This document shows, in pieces, positions 41,675 to 49,920 of a stretch of DNA of 64,000 bases; within the stretch, counting starts at the first letter, position 1; each line of letters starts with the position of its first letter. Where the stretch lies: contig NSJK01000004.1 of NCBI GenBank assembly GCA_002632325.1, positions 62,001 to 126,000 on the forward strand, in the 5' to 3' direction. The DNA is from Lysobacterales bacterium (GTDB taxonomy: Bacteria > Pseudomonadota > Gammaproteobacteria > Xanthomonadales > Rhodanobacteraceae). The notes beneath the pieces are model-generated. The model ran no database searches. It saw nothing but the letters and a program-made list of their open reading frames with translations, and was not told the origin of the DNA. Made by a program: the position numbers and the translations under genes.

Positions 41675-42648
41675 GTGGTCGGCTCCGCCGGCAGCGCGGC
41701 GAGCACCACCGCGAGTGCGCACGAAGCCAGATGGATGCGCAGGCTGTCGGCGCGACTGGTGAGGATGATCGGCACGCGCGCACCGAGCACCACGCCAGCC
41801 GCATCGGCATCGGCGAGATAGACGAGCTGCTTGTAGAGCATGTTGCCCGCTTCCAGATCGGGCACCAGCAGCACGTCGGCGCGACCAGCGACCGGCGAGG
41901 CGATGCCCTTGATCCGTGCGGCTTCCTCGCTCACTGCATTGTCGAAGGCGAGCGGGCCATCGACGATGCCACCGCTGATCTGGCCGCGATCGACCATCTT
42001 GCACAGCGCCGCCGCCTCGATCGTCGAGGGAATCGCCGGATTGACGGTTTCCACTGCGGACAGGATCGCCACCCGCGGCGCCTCGTAGCCGAGCTTGCGC
42101 ATGAGGTCGATCGCGTTCTGCAGGATGTCGGCCTTCTCCGCAAGTGTCGGCGCGATATTGACTGCCGCATCGGTGATGAGCAGCGGCCGCGGGTAGCGCG
42201 GCACATCCATGAGAAATGCGTGCGACAGGCGGCGCGCCGTGCGCAGGCCGTTGTCGCGGTCGAGCACCGCATGCAGCAGTTCGTCGGTATGCAGACTGCC
42301 CTTCATCACCGCGGCAACCTTGCCCTGCCGCGCCAGCAACACGGCCGCATCCGCCGAAGCGTGACTGTGCTCGGTATCCACGCGCTCGATGCCGGCAAGG
42401 TCAATGCCGCCCTGCGCCGCGAGCACATCGATGCGCGCGCGCGGCCCGACCAGCACCGGCACGATCAGGCCCTCGTCGCGAGCCACGATCACGGCTTTCA
42501 ACGCCTCGACATGGCACGGGTGCGCGACGGCAACCCGGATTGCGGGCAAGGTCTGTGCGGCGCGCAGCAAGCGCTCGTAGCCGCCGTGTGCATGCTCTTC
42601 AAGCAAGCCCCTTGCATGCGTGTGGACGGGTGCGGATGGCCTTGACAT
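41671..42648 (-). CDS. Phosphate acetyl/butyryltransferase, catalytic domain only (325 aa)
   Basis: PTA_PTB family enzyme that makes acyl phosphate from acyl-CoA. Visible motifs: AAVMKGSLHTDELLHAVL, HAFLMDVPRYPRPLLITDAAVNI, GGIVDGPLAFDNAVS and DVLLVPDLEAGNMLYKQLVYL. There is neither the N-terminal DRTGG/P-loop region of long Pta nor the MaoC (enoyl-CoA hydratase) domain found in some relatives. GGAG 8 nt before the ATG supports the start. The substrate (acetyl- versus butyryl-CoA) is not decidable from sequence, so no symbol is given. Confidence 0.88.
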   Translation of the reverse strand: MSRPSAPVHTHARGLLEEHAHGGYERLLRAAQTLPAIRVAVAHPCHVEALKAVIVARDEGLIVPVLVGPRARIDVLAAQGGIDLAGIERVDTEHSHASADAAVLLARQGKVAAVMKGSLHTDELLHAVLDRDNGLRTARRLSHAFLMDVPRYPRPLLITDAAVNIAPTLAEKADILQNAIDLMRKLGYEAPRVAILSAVETVNPAIPSTIEAAALCKMVDRGQISGGIVDGPLAFDNAVSEEAARIKGIASPVAGRADVLLVPDLEAGNMLYKQLVYLADADAAGVVLGARVPIILTSRADSLRIHLASCALAVVLAALPAEPTT

Positions 42649-42755
42649 GGAGATCTCCGAAGATCGCTCTTGTGAAGCCTAGCAGCGTGCCGGCGTGCTT
42701 GACCGCCGCAGGCCGAATCCCCATGCTGGCGTGCTTTCCTTGCACAGTTATTTCA

Positions 42756-44645
42756 ATGAGCAGCAGATACAACGCCGCCGACATCGAAGTCCTTTCCGGC
42801 CTCGATCCGGTCAAGCGCCGTCCGGGCATGTACACCGACACCGCGCGACCGAACCATCTGGTGCAGGAGGTCGTCGACAACTCGGTCGATGAGGCGCTCG
42901 CCGGGCATGCGAAGACGATCGAAGTCACGCTGCATGCCGACGGCTCGGTCGAAGTCGCCGACGACGGCCGCGGCATGCCGGTGGACATCCACCCCGAGGA
43001 AAAAATCCCCGGCGTCGAGCTGATCCTCACGCGCCTGCATGCGGGCGGCAAGTTCTCCAATCGCAATTACCAGTTTTCCGGCGGATTGCATGGCGTGGGC
43101 GTGTCGGTGGTGAACGCGTTGTCGCAGCGCGTGGAAGTCACCATTCGCCGCGAGGGCCAGATCCATCGCATGGACTTCAAGGACGGCGACCGCGCCAGTG
43201 CGCTCGCCGTGATCGGCAGCGTGCCCAAGCGGCAGACCGGCACCACGGTGCATTTCTGGCCGGATCCGAAATACTTCGATTCGCCGAAGATCTCGCTGCC
43301 ACGCCTCAAGCACGTGCTGCGCGCCAAGGCCGTGCTGTGCGCCGGGCTCACCGTGCGCCTCACCGACGAAGCCAGCGGCGAGCGCGTCGAATGGCTCTAC
43401 GAAGATGGCTTGCGCGACTACCTGCGCTCGATGCTCGGTGATGCCGAACGCATTCCCGCCGACCTGTACCTGGGCCAGCACGCCAAGGACAGCGGCGCGG
43501 TCGACTTCGTCCTGGCCTGGCTACCCGAGGGCGAGCTCACGCAGGAAAGCTACGTCAACCTCATCCCGACTGCGCAGGGCGGTACCCACGTCAACGGCCT
43601 GCGCTCGGGCCTGACCAATGCGCTGCGCGAGTTCTGCGAATTCCGCAATCTCCTGCCGCGCGGCATCAAGCTTGCGCCTGAAGATGTCTGGGATCGCCTG
43701 TGTTTCGTGCTGTCGCTGAAGATGGGCGACCCGCAGTTCTCGGGCCAGACCAAGGAACGCCTGTCCTCGCGCGATGCTGCCGGCTTCGTCGAAAACGCCG
43801 TGCACGATGGCTTTTCGCTATATCTCAACCAGCATGTCGAGATCGGCGAGAAGATCGCGCAGATTGCGATCGAGCGCGCCACGCTGCGCCTGAAGGCCGA
43901 AAAACAGGTGGTGCGCAAGAAGATCACGCAAGGCCCCGCCCTGCCCGGCAAGCTCGCCGACTGCGCATCGAGCGATCTGTCACGCACCGAGTTGTTTCTC
44001 GTCGAAGGCGACTCGGCCGGTGGCAGCGCGCGGCAGGCACGCGACAAGGATTTCCAGGCAATCCTGCCGCTGCGCGGCAAGATCCTCAACACCTGGGAAG
44101 TCGAATCCGGGCAGGTGCTGTCATCGCAGGAAGTCCACGATCTAGCGGTCGCGATCGGCTGCGATCCGGGCAAGGACGACATCAGCGGCCTGCGCTACGG
44201 CAAGGTCATCATCCTCGCCGACGCCGACTCCGATGGCCTGCACATCGCGACCCTGCTCAGCGCATTGTTCCTGCGCCACTTCCCGCGTCTGGTGCGCGAC
44301 GGCCACGTGTTCGTGGCGATGCCGCCGCTGTTTCGCGTCGATGTCGGCAAACAGATGTTCTACTGCCTCGACGAAGCCGAACGCGATGGCCTGCTCGAGC
44401 GCATCGAACGCGAAAGGATCAAGGGCGCGGTCAGCGTCACCCGCTTCAAGGGCCTGGGCGAAATGAACCCGGGCCAGTTGCGCGAATCGACGATCCACCC
44501 CGACACCCGCCGTCTGGTCCAGCTCACCGTCGAAGCCGACGACGGCACCGCCAAGCTCATGGACATGCTGCTGTCGAAGAAGCGCGCCGCCGACCGCAAG
44601 GAGTGGCTGGAAACCAAAGGCGACCTGGCGTCGCTGGAAGTGTGA
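42756..44645 (+). CDS. parE: DNA topoisomerase IV subunit B (629 aa)
   Basis: ATPase subunit of the enzyme that decatenates daughter chromosomes. The GHKL ATPase starts with RPGMYTD and VVDNSVDEALAG, then DDGRGMP and LHGVGVSVVNALS; the TOPRIM part has ELFLVEGDSAGGSARQ and ILADADSDGLHI, ending with VTRFKGLGEMNPGQL. Length (about 630 aa) and absence of the GyrB insert identify it as ParE. The ATG at 42756 gives MSSRYNAADIEVLSG, as in relatives. Divergent from the phosphotransacetylase gene. Confidence 0.95.
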   Translation: MSSRYNAADIEVLSGLDPVKRRPGMYTDTARPNHLVQEVVDNSVDEALAGHAKTIEVTLHADGSVEVADDGRGMPVDIHPEEKIPGVELILTRLHAGGKFSNRNYQFSGGLHGVGVSVVNALSQRVEVTIRREGQIHRMDFKDGDRASALAVIGSVPKRQTGTTVHFWPDPKYFDSPKISLPRLKHVLRAKAVLCAGLTVRLTDEASGERVEWLYEDGLRDYLRSMLGDAERIPADLYLGQHAKDSGAVDFVLAWLPEGELTQESYVNLIPTAQGGTHVNGLRSGLTNALREFCEFRNLLPRGIKLAPEDVWDRLCFVLSLKMGDPQFSGQTKERLSSRDAAGFVENAVHDGFSLYLNQHVEIGEKIAQIAIERATLRLKAEKQVVRKKITQGPALPGKLADCASSDLSRTELFLVEGDSAGGSARQARDKDFQAILPLRGKILNTWEVESGQVLSSQEVHDLAVAIGCDPGKDDISGLRYGKVIILADADSDGLHIATLLSALFLRHFPRLVRDGHVFVAMPPLFRVDVGKQMFYCLDEAERDGLLERIERERIKGAVSVTRFKGLGEMNPGQLRESTIHPDTRRLVQLTVEADDGTAKLMDMLLSKKRAADRKEWLETKGDLASLEV

Positions 44646-44688
44646 GACGCAATCAAAATAAGCACGGTAGAGTTGGTCAAGGCAACGC

Positions 44689-45654
44689 TCACCTTCCCCG
44701 CACCATCTCCATGATTCGCACGGGGTTGAGCGAGGATGCACGCTCGCGCATCTGCGGCAGGTAGTTCGACTGCAGGCCCCTGGCCTGGCCGAGCATCTGC
44801 TGGAAGGTCTCGCGCAGCATGTCGGTGGAGAAGCTGCGACCACCGGCGTAGTAGCGGCGTGCGACCTGACCGAGCGCATAGGTGCTCGCAAAGCTCATGC
44901 CCGAACTCACCGCCTGCCGGCCGAGGCCGCCGAGCAGGCTGCCGCCAATCGCGCCGAGCAGGCCGCCGAGGAGTTTCCGCCCGGCCTGTTCGAGATATTG
45001 CGAAGTCAGCCCGACGCCGAGCGTGGCGAGGAAATCCTTGATGTGACTCTTGTCGAGCTCATGGCCATATGACTGCCCGATCCGATACACCATGCGCATC
45101 TGCAGCGGGATGATCGCCATCGTCGCCAGCGACTCGGGCAGAAGTTCGAGACCGCCATTGAGGATGGCCGCGTCGAGGACGAGCTTGTCGAGTTCGGCTT
45201 CGCTCAAGCTCGATGCCTGCGCACCCGCGCTGCCGCCTGAGGTGACCGCGCCGGCACTGGCTGCACCAGCCGGCGCCAGCGGCGCCGTCGCGATCGCCTG
45301 TGCGTCTTGCGCATGCGCGGCGCTGCTGCCGGCATCGAGGCCAAGGCGCTTGGACAGCTCGCCGAGAAACGCGCGTTCGGCCTCGCTGCTTCCGTCATCG
45401 ACGTTGCACACGCACACCGCCATTTCGTAGGCGAGCTGGCGCGTTTGCGGGCTCATCAGCGCCGCGACGGCGCCATCCAGATCGACGCGCTTGAGCAGGA
45501 CATCCTGGTAGAGCGTGGCGACATCGAGGCCCCCGCTGCCCAGACCCGCGGCGACGCGGCGAATTTCCTCGCGTTCGGCGTCGCTGGTGGCGCCATCGGC
45601 AGTTGCGGCAATCAGGCTGATGGCAAGGATGGCGCAGGTTTCCTGTTCGGTCAT
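44689..45654 (-). CDS. TerB-like plus DUF697 protein (321 aa)
   Basis: The N-terminal 105 residues (CAILAISLIAATADG ... ERAFLGELSKRLGLD) have the helical, acidic pattern of TerB/DjlA-like domains, which often bind metal or sense envelope state. An Ala/Gly-rich linker follows, and the C-terminal half (LDAAILNGGLELLPESLATM ... HIKDFLATLGVGLTSQYLEQ) resembles DUF697, a two-helix membrane-associated domain with a Gly-rich zipper (LLGGLLGAIGGSLLGGLG). The start at 45654 is taken because the frame above it is not TerB-like. It converges on parE with a 43-bp gap. Function unknown. Confidence 0.78.
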   Translation of the reverse strand: MTEQETCAILAISLIAATADGATSDAEREEIRRVAAGLGSGGLDVATLYQDVLLKRVDLDGAVAALMSPQTRQLAYEMAVCVCNVDDGSSEAERAFLGELSKRLGLDAGSSAAHAQDAQAIATAPLAPAGAASAGAVTSGGSAGAQASSLSEAELDKLVLDAAILNGGLELLPESLATMAIIPLQMRMVYRIGQSYGHELDKSHIKDFLATLGVGLTSQYLEQAGRKLLGGLLGAIGGSLLGGLGRQAVSSGMSFASTYALGQVARRYYAGGRSFSTDMLRETFQQMLGQARGLQSNYLPQMRERASSLNPVRIMEMVRGR

Positions 45655-46007
45655 GGCACGACTCGCGGGATGGATCCGCGCATGGTGCCCGAGCAGGCAC
45701 GCGCTGTCAGCGTGACCAACGGGCAGGGAAATCGTGTGAGTGAAACCAAGGGGCTTGCGATCCCGGCAACGTGGCCATCCCTGGCCAAACCTTGACCGCA
45801 TCCGAGCGGCGGAATTTCCGGGCCTGATTGGCGAGGCCCGGAGCGTGGCGCTCACGCGCGACGCAGTTCGGGGTTCAGTGGCTTCATCGCGAGGTCCGCA
45901 AATGCGTCCTCATCTGGGAAGGCATCTTGCCGAGGCGGCGCGACTGATTCCGCGCAATGGGCAACGCGCCCCCTGCAGCCGGCTTCACGCGCGAGTTGCC
46001 AACTGCC
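45655..46007. other. Intergenic stretch with no recognised gene
   Basis: About 350 bp between the TerB/DUF697 gene and prmC (both minus). One plus-strand frame (45740-46018, 92 codons) is open but has no ribosome site, no recognisable domain, and overlaps the prmC end; it is regarded as spurious. No hairpin terminator with a T-run was seen. It probably holds the promoter of the TerB/DUF697 gene. Confidence 0.55.
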
Positions 46008-46868
46008 TCACACTTTGACGGGCGGACGCCGCCCGAAGCTCACGCGCTCGTGGCCTGCCGCGTCGCGGGTGCTGCCGACCTCGACGAAGGCATGCGCCGT
46101 CAACAGCTCGCGCACCGCAGCGGCCTGGTCATGGCCATGTTCAAGCAGCAACCAGCCGCGCCCGACGAGGTGGCGTGGCGCCTCGGCGAGGATGCAGCGG
46201 ATCGCATCCAGACCGTCCGCGCCCGAGGCCAAGGCGGATCCGGGTTCGAAGCGCAGATCGCCTTGTGCCAGATGCGGATCGCCGGACGCGATGTAGGGTG
46301 GATTGGAAACCATCAAATCAAAGCGCCGCTCGCCCAACGGCGCGCACCAGTTGCCTTGGGCGAAATCGACCTTGCCCAGTCCCAGCCGCTGCGCATTGCC
46401 GCGTGCGACCGCGAGCGCAGCTTCACTGGCATCGGTCGCCAGCACACGGGCCTGCGGTCGCTCGCTCGCGATCGCCAGCGCGATCGCGCCCGAACCGGTA
46501 CCGAGGTCGGCCACGCTGACCTCGCCATCGAGCGGCAGTCGTGCAAGCGCGAGTTCGACCAGCAGTTCGGTTTCCGGGCGCGGGATCAGCACCGCCGGCG
46601 TGACTTCGAGTTCCAAGGTCCAGAAGCCGCGCCGGCCAGTCAGATAGGCGATCGGCTCACCGTGCCGACGTGCTTCGATCAGCCGCGCAAACGCCGCGCG
46701 CTGTTCGGTGGTGGGTTCGAGCTCGGGCCAGGCGAACAGCCAACTGCGCGAGCGACCAAGCACATGGGCCAAGAGGATCTCGGCCTCACTGCGTCTCTCC
46801 ACACCGGCCAGACGCGCGTTTGCAGCATCGATCAGAGCGCGGATGGTGTGCGGCTCGCGCTCCTTCAC
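46008..46868 (-). CDS. prmC: Peptide chain release factor N5-glutamine methyltransferase PrmC (286 aa, GTG start)
   Basis: Methylates the GGQ glutamine of RF1 and RF2. The sequence has [18 protein letters not shown] and [15 protein letters not shown], the SAM motif [16 protein letters not shown] and the catalytic NPPYI, then [17 protein letters not shown]. The start is taken as GTG at 46868, which overlaps the stop of the upstream Pycsar-like gene as GTGA; another GTG at 46886 is possible. In most bacteria prmC follows prfA, which is not nearby here. Confidence 0.94.
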   Translation of the reverse strand: MKEREPHTIRALIDAANARLAGVERRSEAEILLAHVLGRSRSWLFAWPELEPTTEQRAAFARLIEARRHGEPIAYLTGRRGFWTLELEVTPAVLIPRPETELLVELALARLPLDGEVSVADLGTGSGAIALAIASERPQARVLATDASEAALAVARGNAQRLGLGKVDFAQGNWCAPLGERRFDLMVSNPPYIASGDPHLAQGDLRFEPGSALASGADGLDAIRCILAEAPRHLVGRGWLLLEHGHDQAAAVRELLTAHAFVEVGSTRDAAGHERVSFGRRPPVKV

Positions 46869-47422
46869 GACGACAGCAAACGCCACGCCTGCGCCGCGCA
46901 GGCGAGCAGAAAGCCGGCGAGGAAGAACAGATAGCTGTAGCGCAGATAGCGGTACTTGTACCAGGCCAGATAGGTACCAATCGAATAGATATCGTTGGCC
47001 CAGGTCGCATAGGGCGAACCATCGGGACTGAGCGCACGCGCCATTTCTTCGAGATAGCGTTCACGCGAAAGCGTGGAGAAATGCCCGAAGAACAGCAGGT
47101 TGAAACCCTTGGGCAAACTGCCGTCTGCATTGAGCTTGGGCGGGCGGTACTTGGGCAACACGGCGAGGATCGCAAGCAGCTGCGCCATCAAGGTGAAGGC
47201 GGCGAGCACGATCGCCGACACGCGCAGTTCCGGATCGTTGAGGCGACCGATGCACAGGGTGAGCACGATCGACGAGACCGTGATGATGATGTTGGCCTTG
47301 GTGTCGGCCATGCTCGACAAGGCGACATGATGCTGCTGCGCCGTGCGCAGCAGGTTGTCGCCGCTGTTGCGCTCGGGAATCCGTGCGTACGCCGCCGTCG
47401 CCGATGCCTGCTTCTCGTCCAT
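46865..47422 (-). CDS. Pycsar-effector-like transmembrane protein (DUF5706, 185 aa)
   Basis: Matches the DUF5706 (PycTM-like) pattern: an N-terminal amphipathic helix with [20 protein letters not shown], then two membrane helices ([15 protein letters not shown] and [21 protein letters not shown]), a middle region [20 protein letters not shown], and a final helix [15 protein letters not shown] preceded by [14 protein letters not shown]. In Pycsar defence the TM effector is activated by cCMP or cUMP and depolarises the membrane. No pyrimidine cyclase gene is adjacent, so it is an orphan of this type; a housekeeping role is possible. GAGG precedes the ATG, and its stop overlaps the prmC start. 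Confidence 0.75.
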   Translation of the reverse strand: MDEKQASATAAYARIPERNSGDNLLRTAQQHHVALSSMADTKANIIITVSSIVLTLCIGRLNDPELRVSAIVLAAFTLMAQLLAILAVLPKYRPPKLNADGSLPKGFNLLFFGHFSTLSRERYLEEMARALSPDGSPYATWANDIYSIGTYLAWYKYRYLRYSYLFFLAGFLLACAAQAWRLLSS

Positions 47423-47615
47423 TGCCGCCTCGCTGCGCCAGCGCGGATTCTAGGGCAACGCTGCTCGAATGGAGCAACTCAAGAACACAGATCCGGCTTT
47501 CAAGAACGTGCACCGCGATCGACAGCGCGAATGCTCGTGAGCTTGACGAACGTGCTTGCGATCATGCCGTACCCAAGCGTATGGTCTTGCTTCGACACAT
47601 CTCTCCGGAGGTCGC

Positions 47616-49271
47616 ATGGACTTCCTGCAAGCTCCCCCGATCCTGAGCAACACTTTCCACGATGACCCGACCCTGCGGGCATATTGCGCACGCGCCCTGC
47701 CCACTGCACTCTTCGCAGCGATCGAGCCCGATCTCGCCGAACTCGGTGCATACGCGGCAGCGTCCTGGAGCAAGGCACGTCTTGAAACGCCCAAGACGCC
47801 GAATCTGATTTCCTGGAGCGCCTGGGGCGAACGCATCGACCACATCGAAACGACGCCAACCTGGCAGCGCGGTGCCGAACTCACGGCACGCTACGGCTTC
47901 GTCGCCGCAGGCCATGAGCCACAATTCGGCGCCCTCGCGCGCGTCGATCAGTTCCTGCGCGTCTATCTCTACCACGTGCCGAGCCAGTTCCATTCCTGTC
48001 CATTGGCAATGAGCGACGGTGCCGCGACCGCGCTCAAGGCTGCGGGCAATCGTGCGCTGTGCGAGCGAGCGCTGCCGCACCTGCTGGCCCGTGATCCAGC
48101 ACATCTGTGGCTGTCTGGACAGTGGATGACCGAACTCGCAGGGGGTTCGGATGTGGGCAATACCGACACGATCGCGCAGCGCGGCGAGCACGGGCAATGG
48201 CGCCTGCACGGGCGCAAGTGGTTCACCTCGGCGGTGGTCGGTGACATGGCGCTCGCACTCGCCAGACCGCAGGGCGCAGCACCCGGCGCCGATGCATTGG
48301 CCTTGTTCTATCTCGAATCGCGCAAGGCCGACGGCGCCTGGAATGGCATCCGCATCGACCGGCTCAAGGACAAGCTCGGCACGCGCGAATTGCCGACCGC
48401 TGAAGTCCATCTCGACGGCGCGCAGGCGATAGCAGTCGGAGAGCTTGCCAATGGCGTGCGCCAGATCACGCCCGTGCTCAATATCTCGCGCACCTGGAAC
48501 GCCGTCGGTGCAATCGCCACGATGCGTCACTGCCTGACGCTTGCGCTCGACTATGCAAACCGGCGCGAGGCCTTCGGCCGCACGCTCGCCAGCCTGCCGC
48601 TGCATCGTGCAACGCTCGCCCATCTAATCGCCGAATTCGAGGCGGCATTCCAACTCGTCTTCTGCGTCATCGAACTGCTCGGCCGCGAGGAACATGAGCA
48701 GCACGAGCACGCCGACGATGCACTGATGCTGCGCGTGCTCACGCCACTGGCCAAATTGTGGACCGGCAAGCTCGCGGTACGCATCGCCTCGGAAACCTGC
48801 GAAGCCTTCGGCGGCGCCGGCTACATCGAGGACACCGGGATTCCGCAATTGCTGCGCGACGCCCAGGTGTTTCCGATCTGGGAAGGCACCACCAACGTGC
48901 TTGCGCTCGACGTGTTGCGCGCACTCGGCCGCGATAGCCTGGACGTGTTTTCGCAGCGCCTGCTGAACTGGTGCGACAGCGGTACCGGTGATACGCAATT
49001 GCAATCCGCACTGGCAACTGCGCAGTCATGGTTTGCCGCTCATGCGGGCAAGCGCCCGGCGCTGGAAAGTGGCGCCCGCGGCTTTGCCATGACACTCGCA
49101 CGTTGTGCGGCGGCAGCCGTGCTCGCGCGCCACGCACACTGGGCCGCAAGTGCGCAACACGATACGCGTGCGCATGCTGCGCTGAGTCTGTTCATCGAGC
49201 ACGGCCTTGTGCGTCTGGACACGATTCCAATGGACGCGGTTGCTGCGCTCGTCGACAATGGCCGTTCCTGA
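47616..49271 (+). CDS. AidB-like acyl-CoA dehydrogenase (551 aa)
   Basis: FAD-dependent acyl-CoA dehydrogenase superfamily. The middle domain has WMTELAGGSDVGNTDT and HGRKWFTSAVVGDMALAL, and the C-terminal part has NRREAFGRTLASLPL and CEAFGGAGYIEDTGIPQLLRD plus IWEGTTNVLALDVLRAL, the family's cofactor- and substrate-binding motifs. It has the extra N-terminal domain of AidB/ACAD11-type proteins. GGAGG 5 nt before the ATG at 47616 fixes the start. The substrate is unknown; AidB of E. coli is linked to alkylation response, which cannot be assumed here. Confidence 0.88.
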   Translation: MDFLQAPPILSNTFHDDPTLRAYCARALPTALFAAIEPDLAELGAYAAASWSKARLETPKTPNLISWSAWGERIDHIETTPTWQRGAELTARYGFVAAGHEPQFGALARVDQFLRVYLYHVPSQFHSCPLAMSDGAATALKAAGNRALCERALPHLLARDPAHLWLSGQWMTELAGGSDVGNTDTIAQRGEHGQWRLHGRKWFTSAVVGDMALALARPQGAAPGADALALFYLESRKADGAWNGIRIDRLKDKLGTRELPTAEVHLDGAQAIAVGELANGVRQITPVLNISRTWNAVGAIATMRHCLTLALDYANRREAFGRTLASLPLHRATLAHLIAEFEAAFQLVFCVIELLGREEHEQHEHADDALMLRVLTPLAKLWTGKLAVRIASETCEAFGGAGYIEDTGIPQLLRDAQVFPIWEGTTNVLALDVLRALGRDSLDVFSQRLLNWCDSGTGDTQLQSALATAQSWFAAHAGKRPALESGARGFAMTLARCAAAAVLARHAHWAASAQHDTRAHAALSLFIEHGLVRLDTIPMDAVAALVDNGRS

Positions 49272-49299
49272 AACTGCCAGCGCGCGGAAGCGGCCCACC

Positions 49300-49791
49300 A
49301 TGCAGCACCTGACCATCGTCACCACCGGCGGCACCATCGACAAGATCTATTTCGACGACAAGTCAACCTTCCAGATCGGCTCGCCGCAGATCGGCGAAAT
49401 TCTCGAAGCACTTGGCGTGGCCTTCGCATTCGATGTGGTTTCGGTGTTGCGCAAGGACAGTCTGCATCTGGATGCCGGCGATCGCGCACTGATTCGCGCT
49501 GCGATCGAGCGCCAGCCGCATCGGCATGTGCTGGTCACGCATGGCACCGACACGATGGTCGATACCGCGCAGGCGCTGCGCGACATTCCCGGCAAGGTGA
49601 TCGTGCTCACCGGCGCACTCAATCCGGCGCTGTTCAAGGGTTCGGACGCGGTGTTCAACATCGGTTGCGCAGTCGGCGCGGTGCAAACCTTGTCCGATGG
49701 CGTCTACATCGCGATGAATGGCCGCATCTGGAATCCGAATCAGGTGCGCAAGAATCGCGAAGCCAACCGCTTCGAGCCGCTGCCCGGCTGA
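49300..49791 (+). CDS. One-domain asparaginase-like protein (163 aa)
   Basis: Contains only the N-terminal asparaginase domain: the threonine-bearing HLTIVTTGGTIDKIYFDD and the second catalytic motif VLVTHGTDTMVDTAQAL are intact, and VIVLTGALNPALFKGSDAVF follows. The C-terminal domain of classical asparaginases (about 330 aa) is absent, and the stop is followed by a terminator, so this is a natural short form rather than an obvious truncation. GGAAG precedes the ATG at 49300. It begins 28 bp after the dehydrogenase gene, probably in one operon. Activity is unproven. Confidence 0.82.
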   Translation: MQHLTIVTTGGTIDKIYFDDKSTFQIGSPQIGEILEALGVAFAFDVVSVLRKDSLHLDAGDRALIRAAIERQPHRHVLVTHGTDTMVDTAQALRDIPGKVIVLTGALNPALFKGSDAVFNIGCAVGAVQTLSDGVYIAMNGRIWNPNQVRKNREANRFEPLPG

Positions 49792-49865
49792 GGCGCAAGC
49801 AAGTTCCCGACGCGGCCCCCATCACCACGTTCGCGTCCAACGGATCGAATGCAATGCAAACAAGA

Positions 49866-49887
49866 ACGGCCGGGTTGCCCCGGCCGT
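49866..49887. terminator. Probable bidirectional terminator between asparaginase-like and subtilisin genes
   Basis: A 9-bp GC-rich stem (49866-49874 and 49879-49887) with a 4-nt loop lies between convergent genes ending at 49791 and 49921. T-rich tracts follow on both sides but are interrupted by G and C, so efficiency may be modest. Confidence 0.65.
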
Positions 49888-49920
49888 TTGCTTGCTGTTC
49901 CGTCCTTGGTCGAACTTCAT

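Noticed and set aside
45740..46018. 92-codon plus-strand gene
   Set aside because: No ribosome site or similarity, and it overlaps the end of prmC on the other strand.
46865..47422. Complete Pycsar defence system
   Set aside because: Only an effector-like protein is present; the neighbours are prmC and an acyl-CoA dehydrogenase, and no cyclase is in the window.
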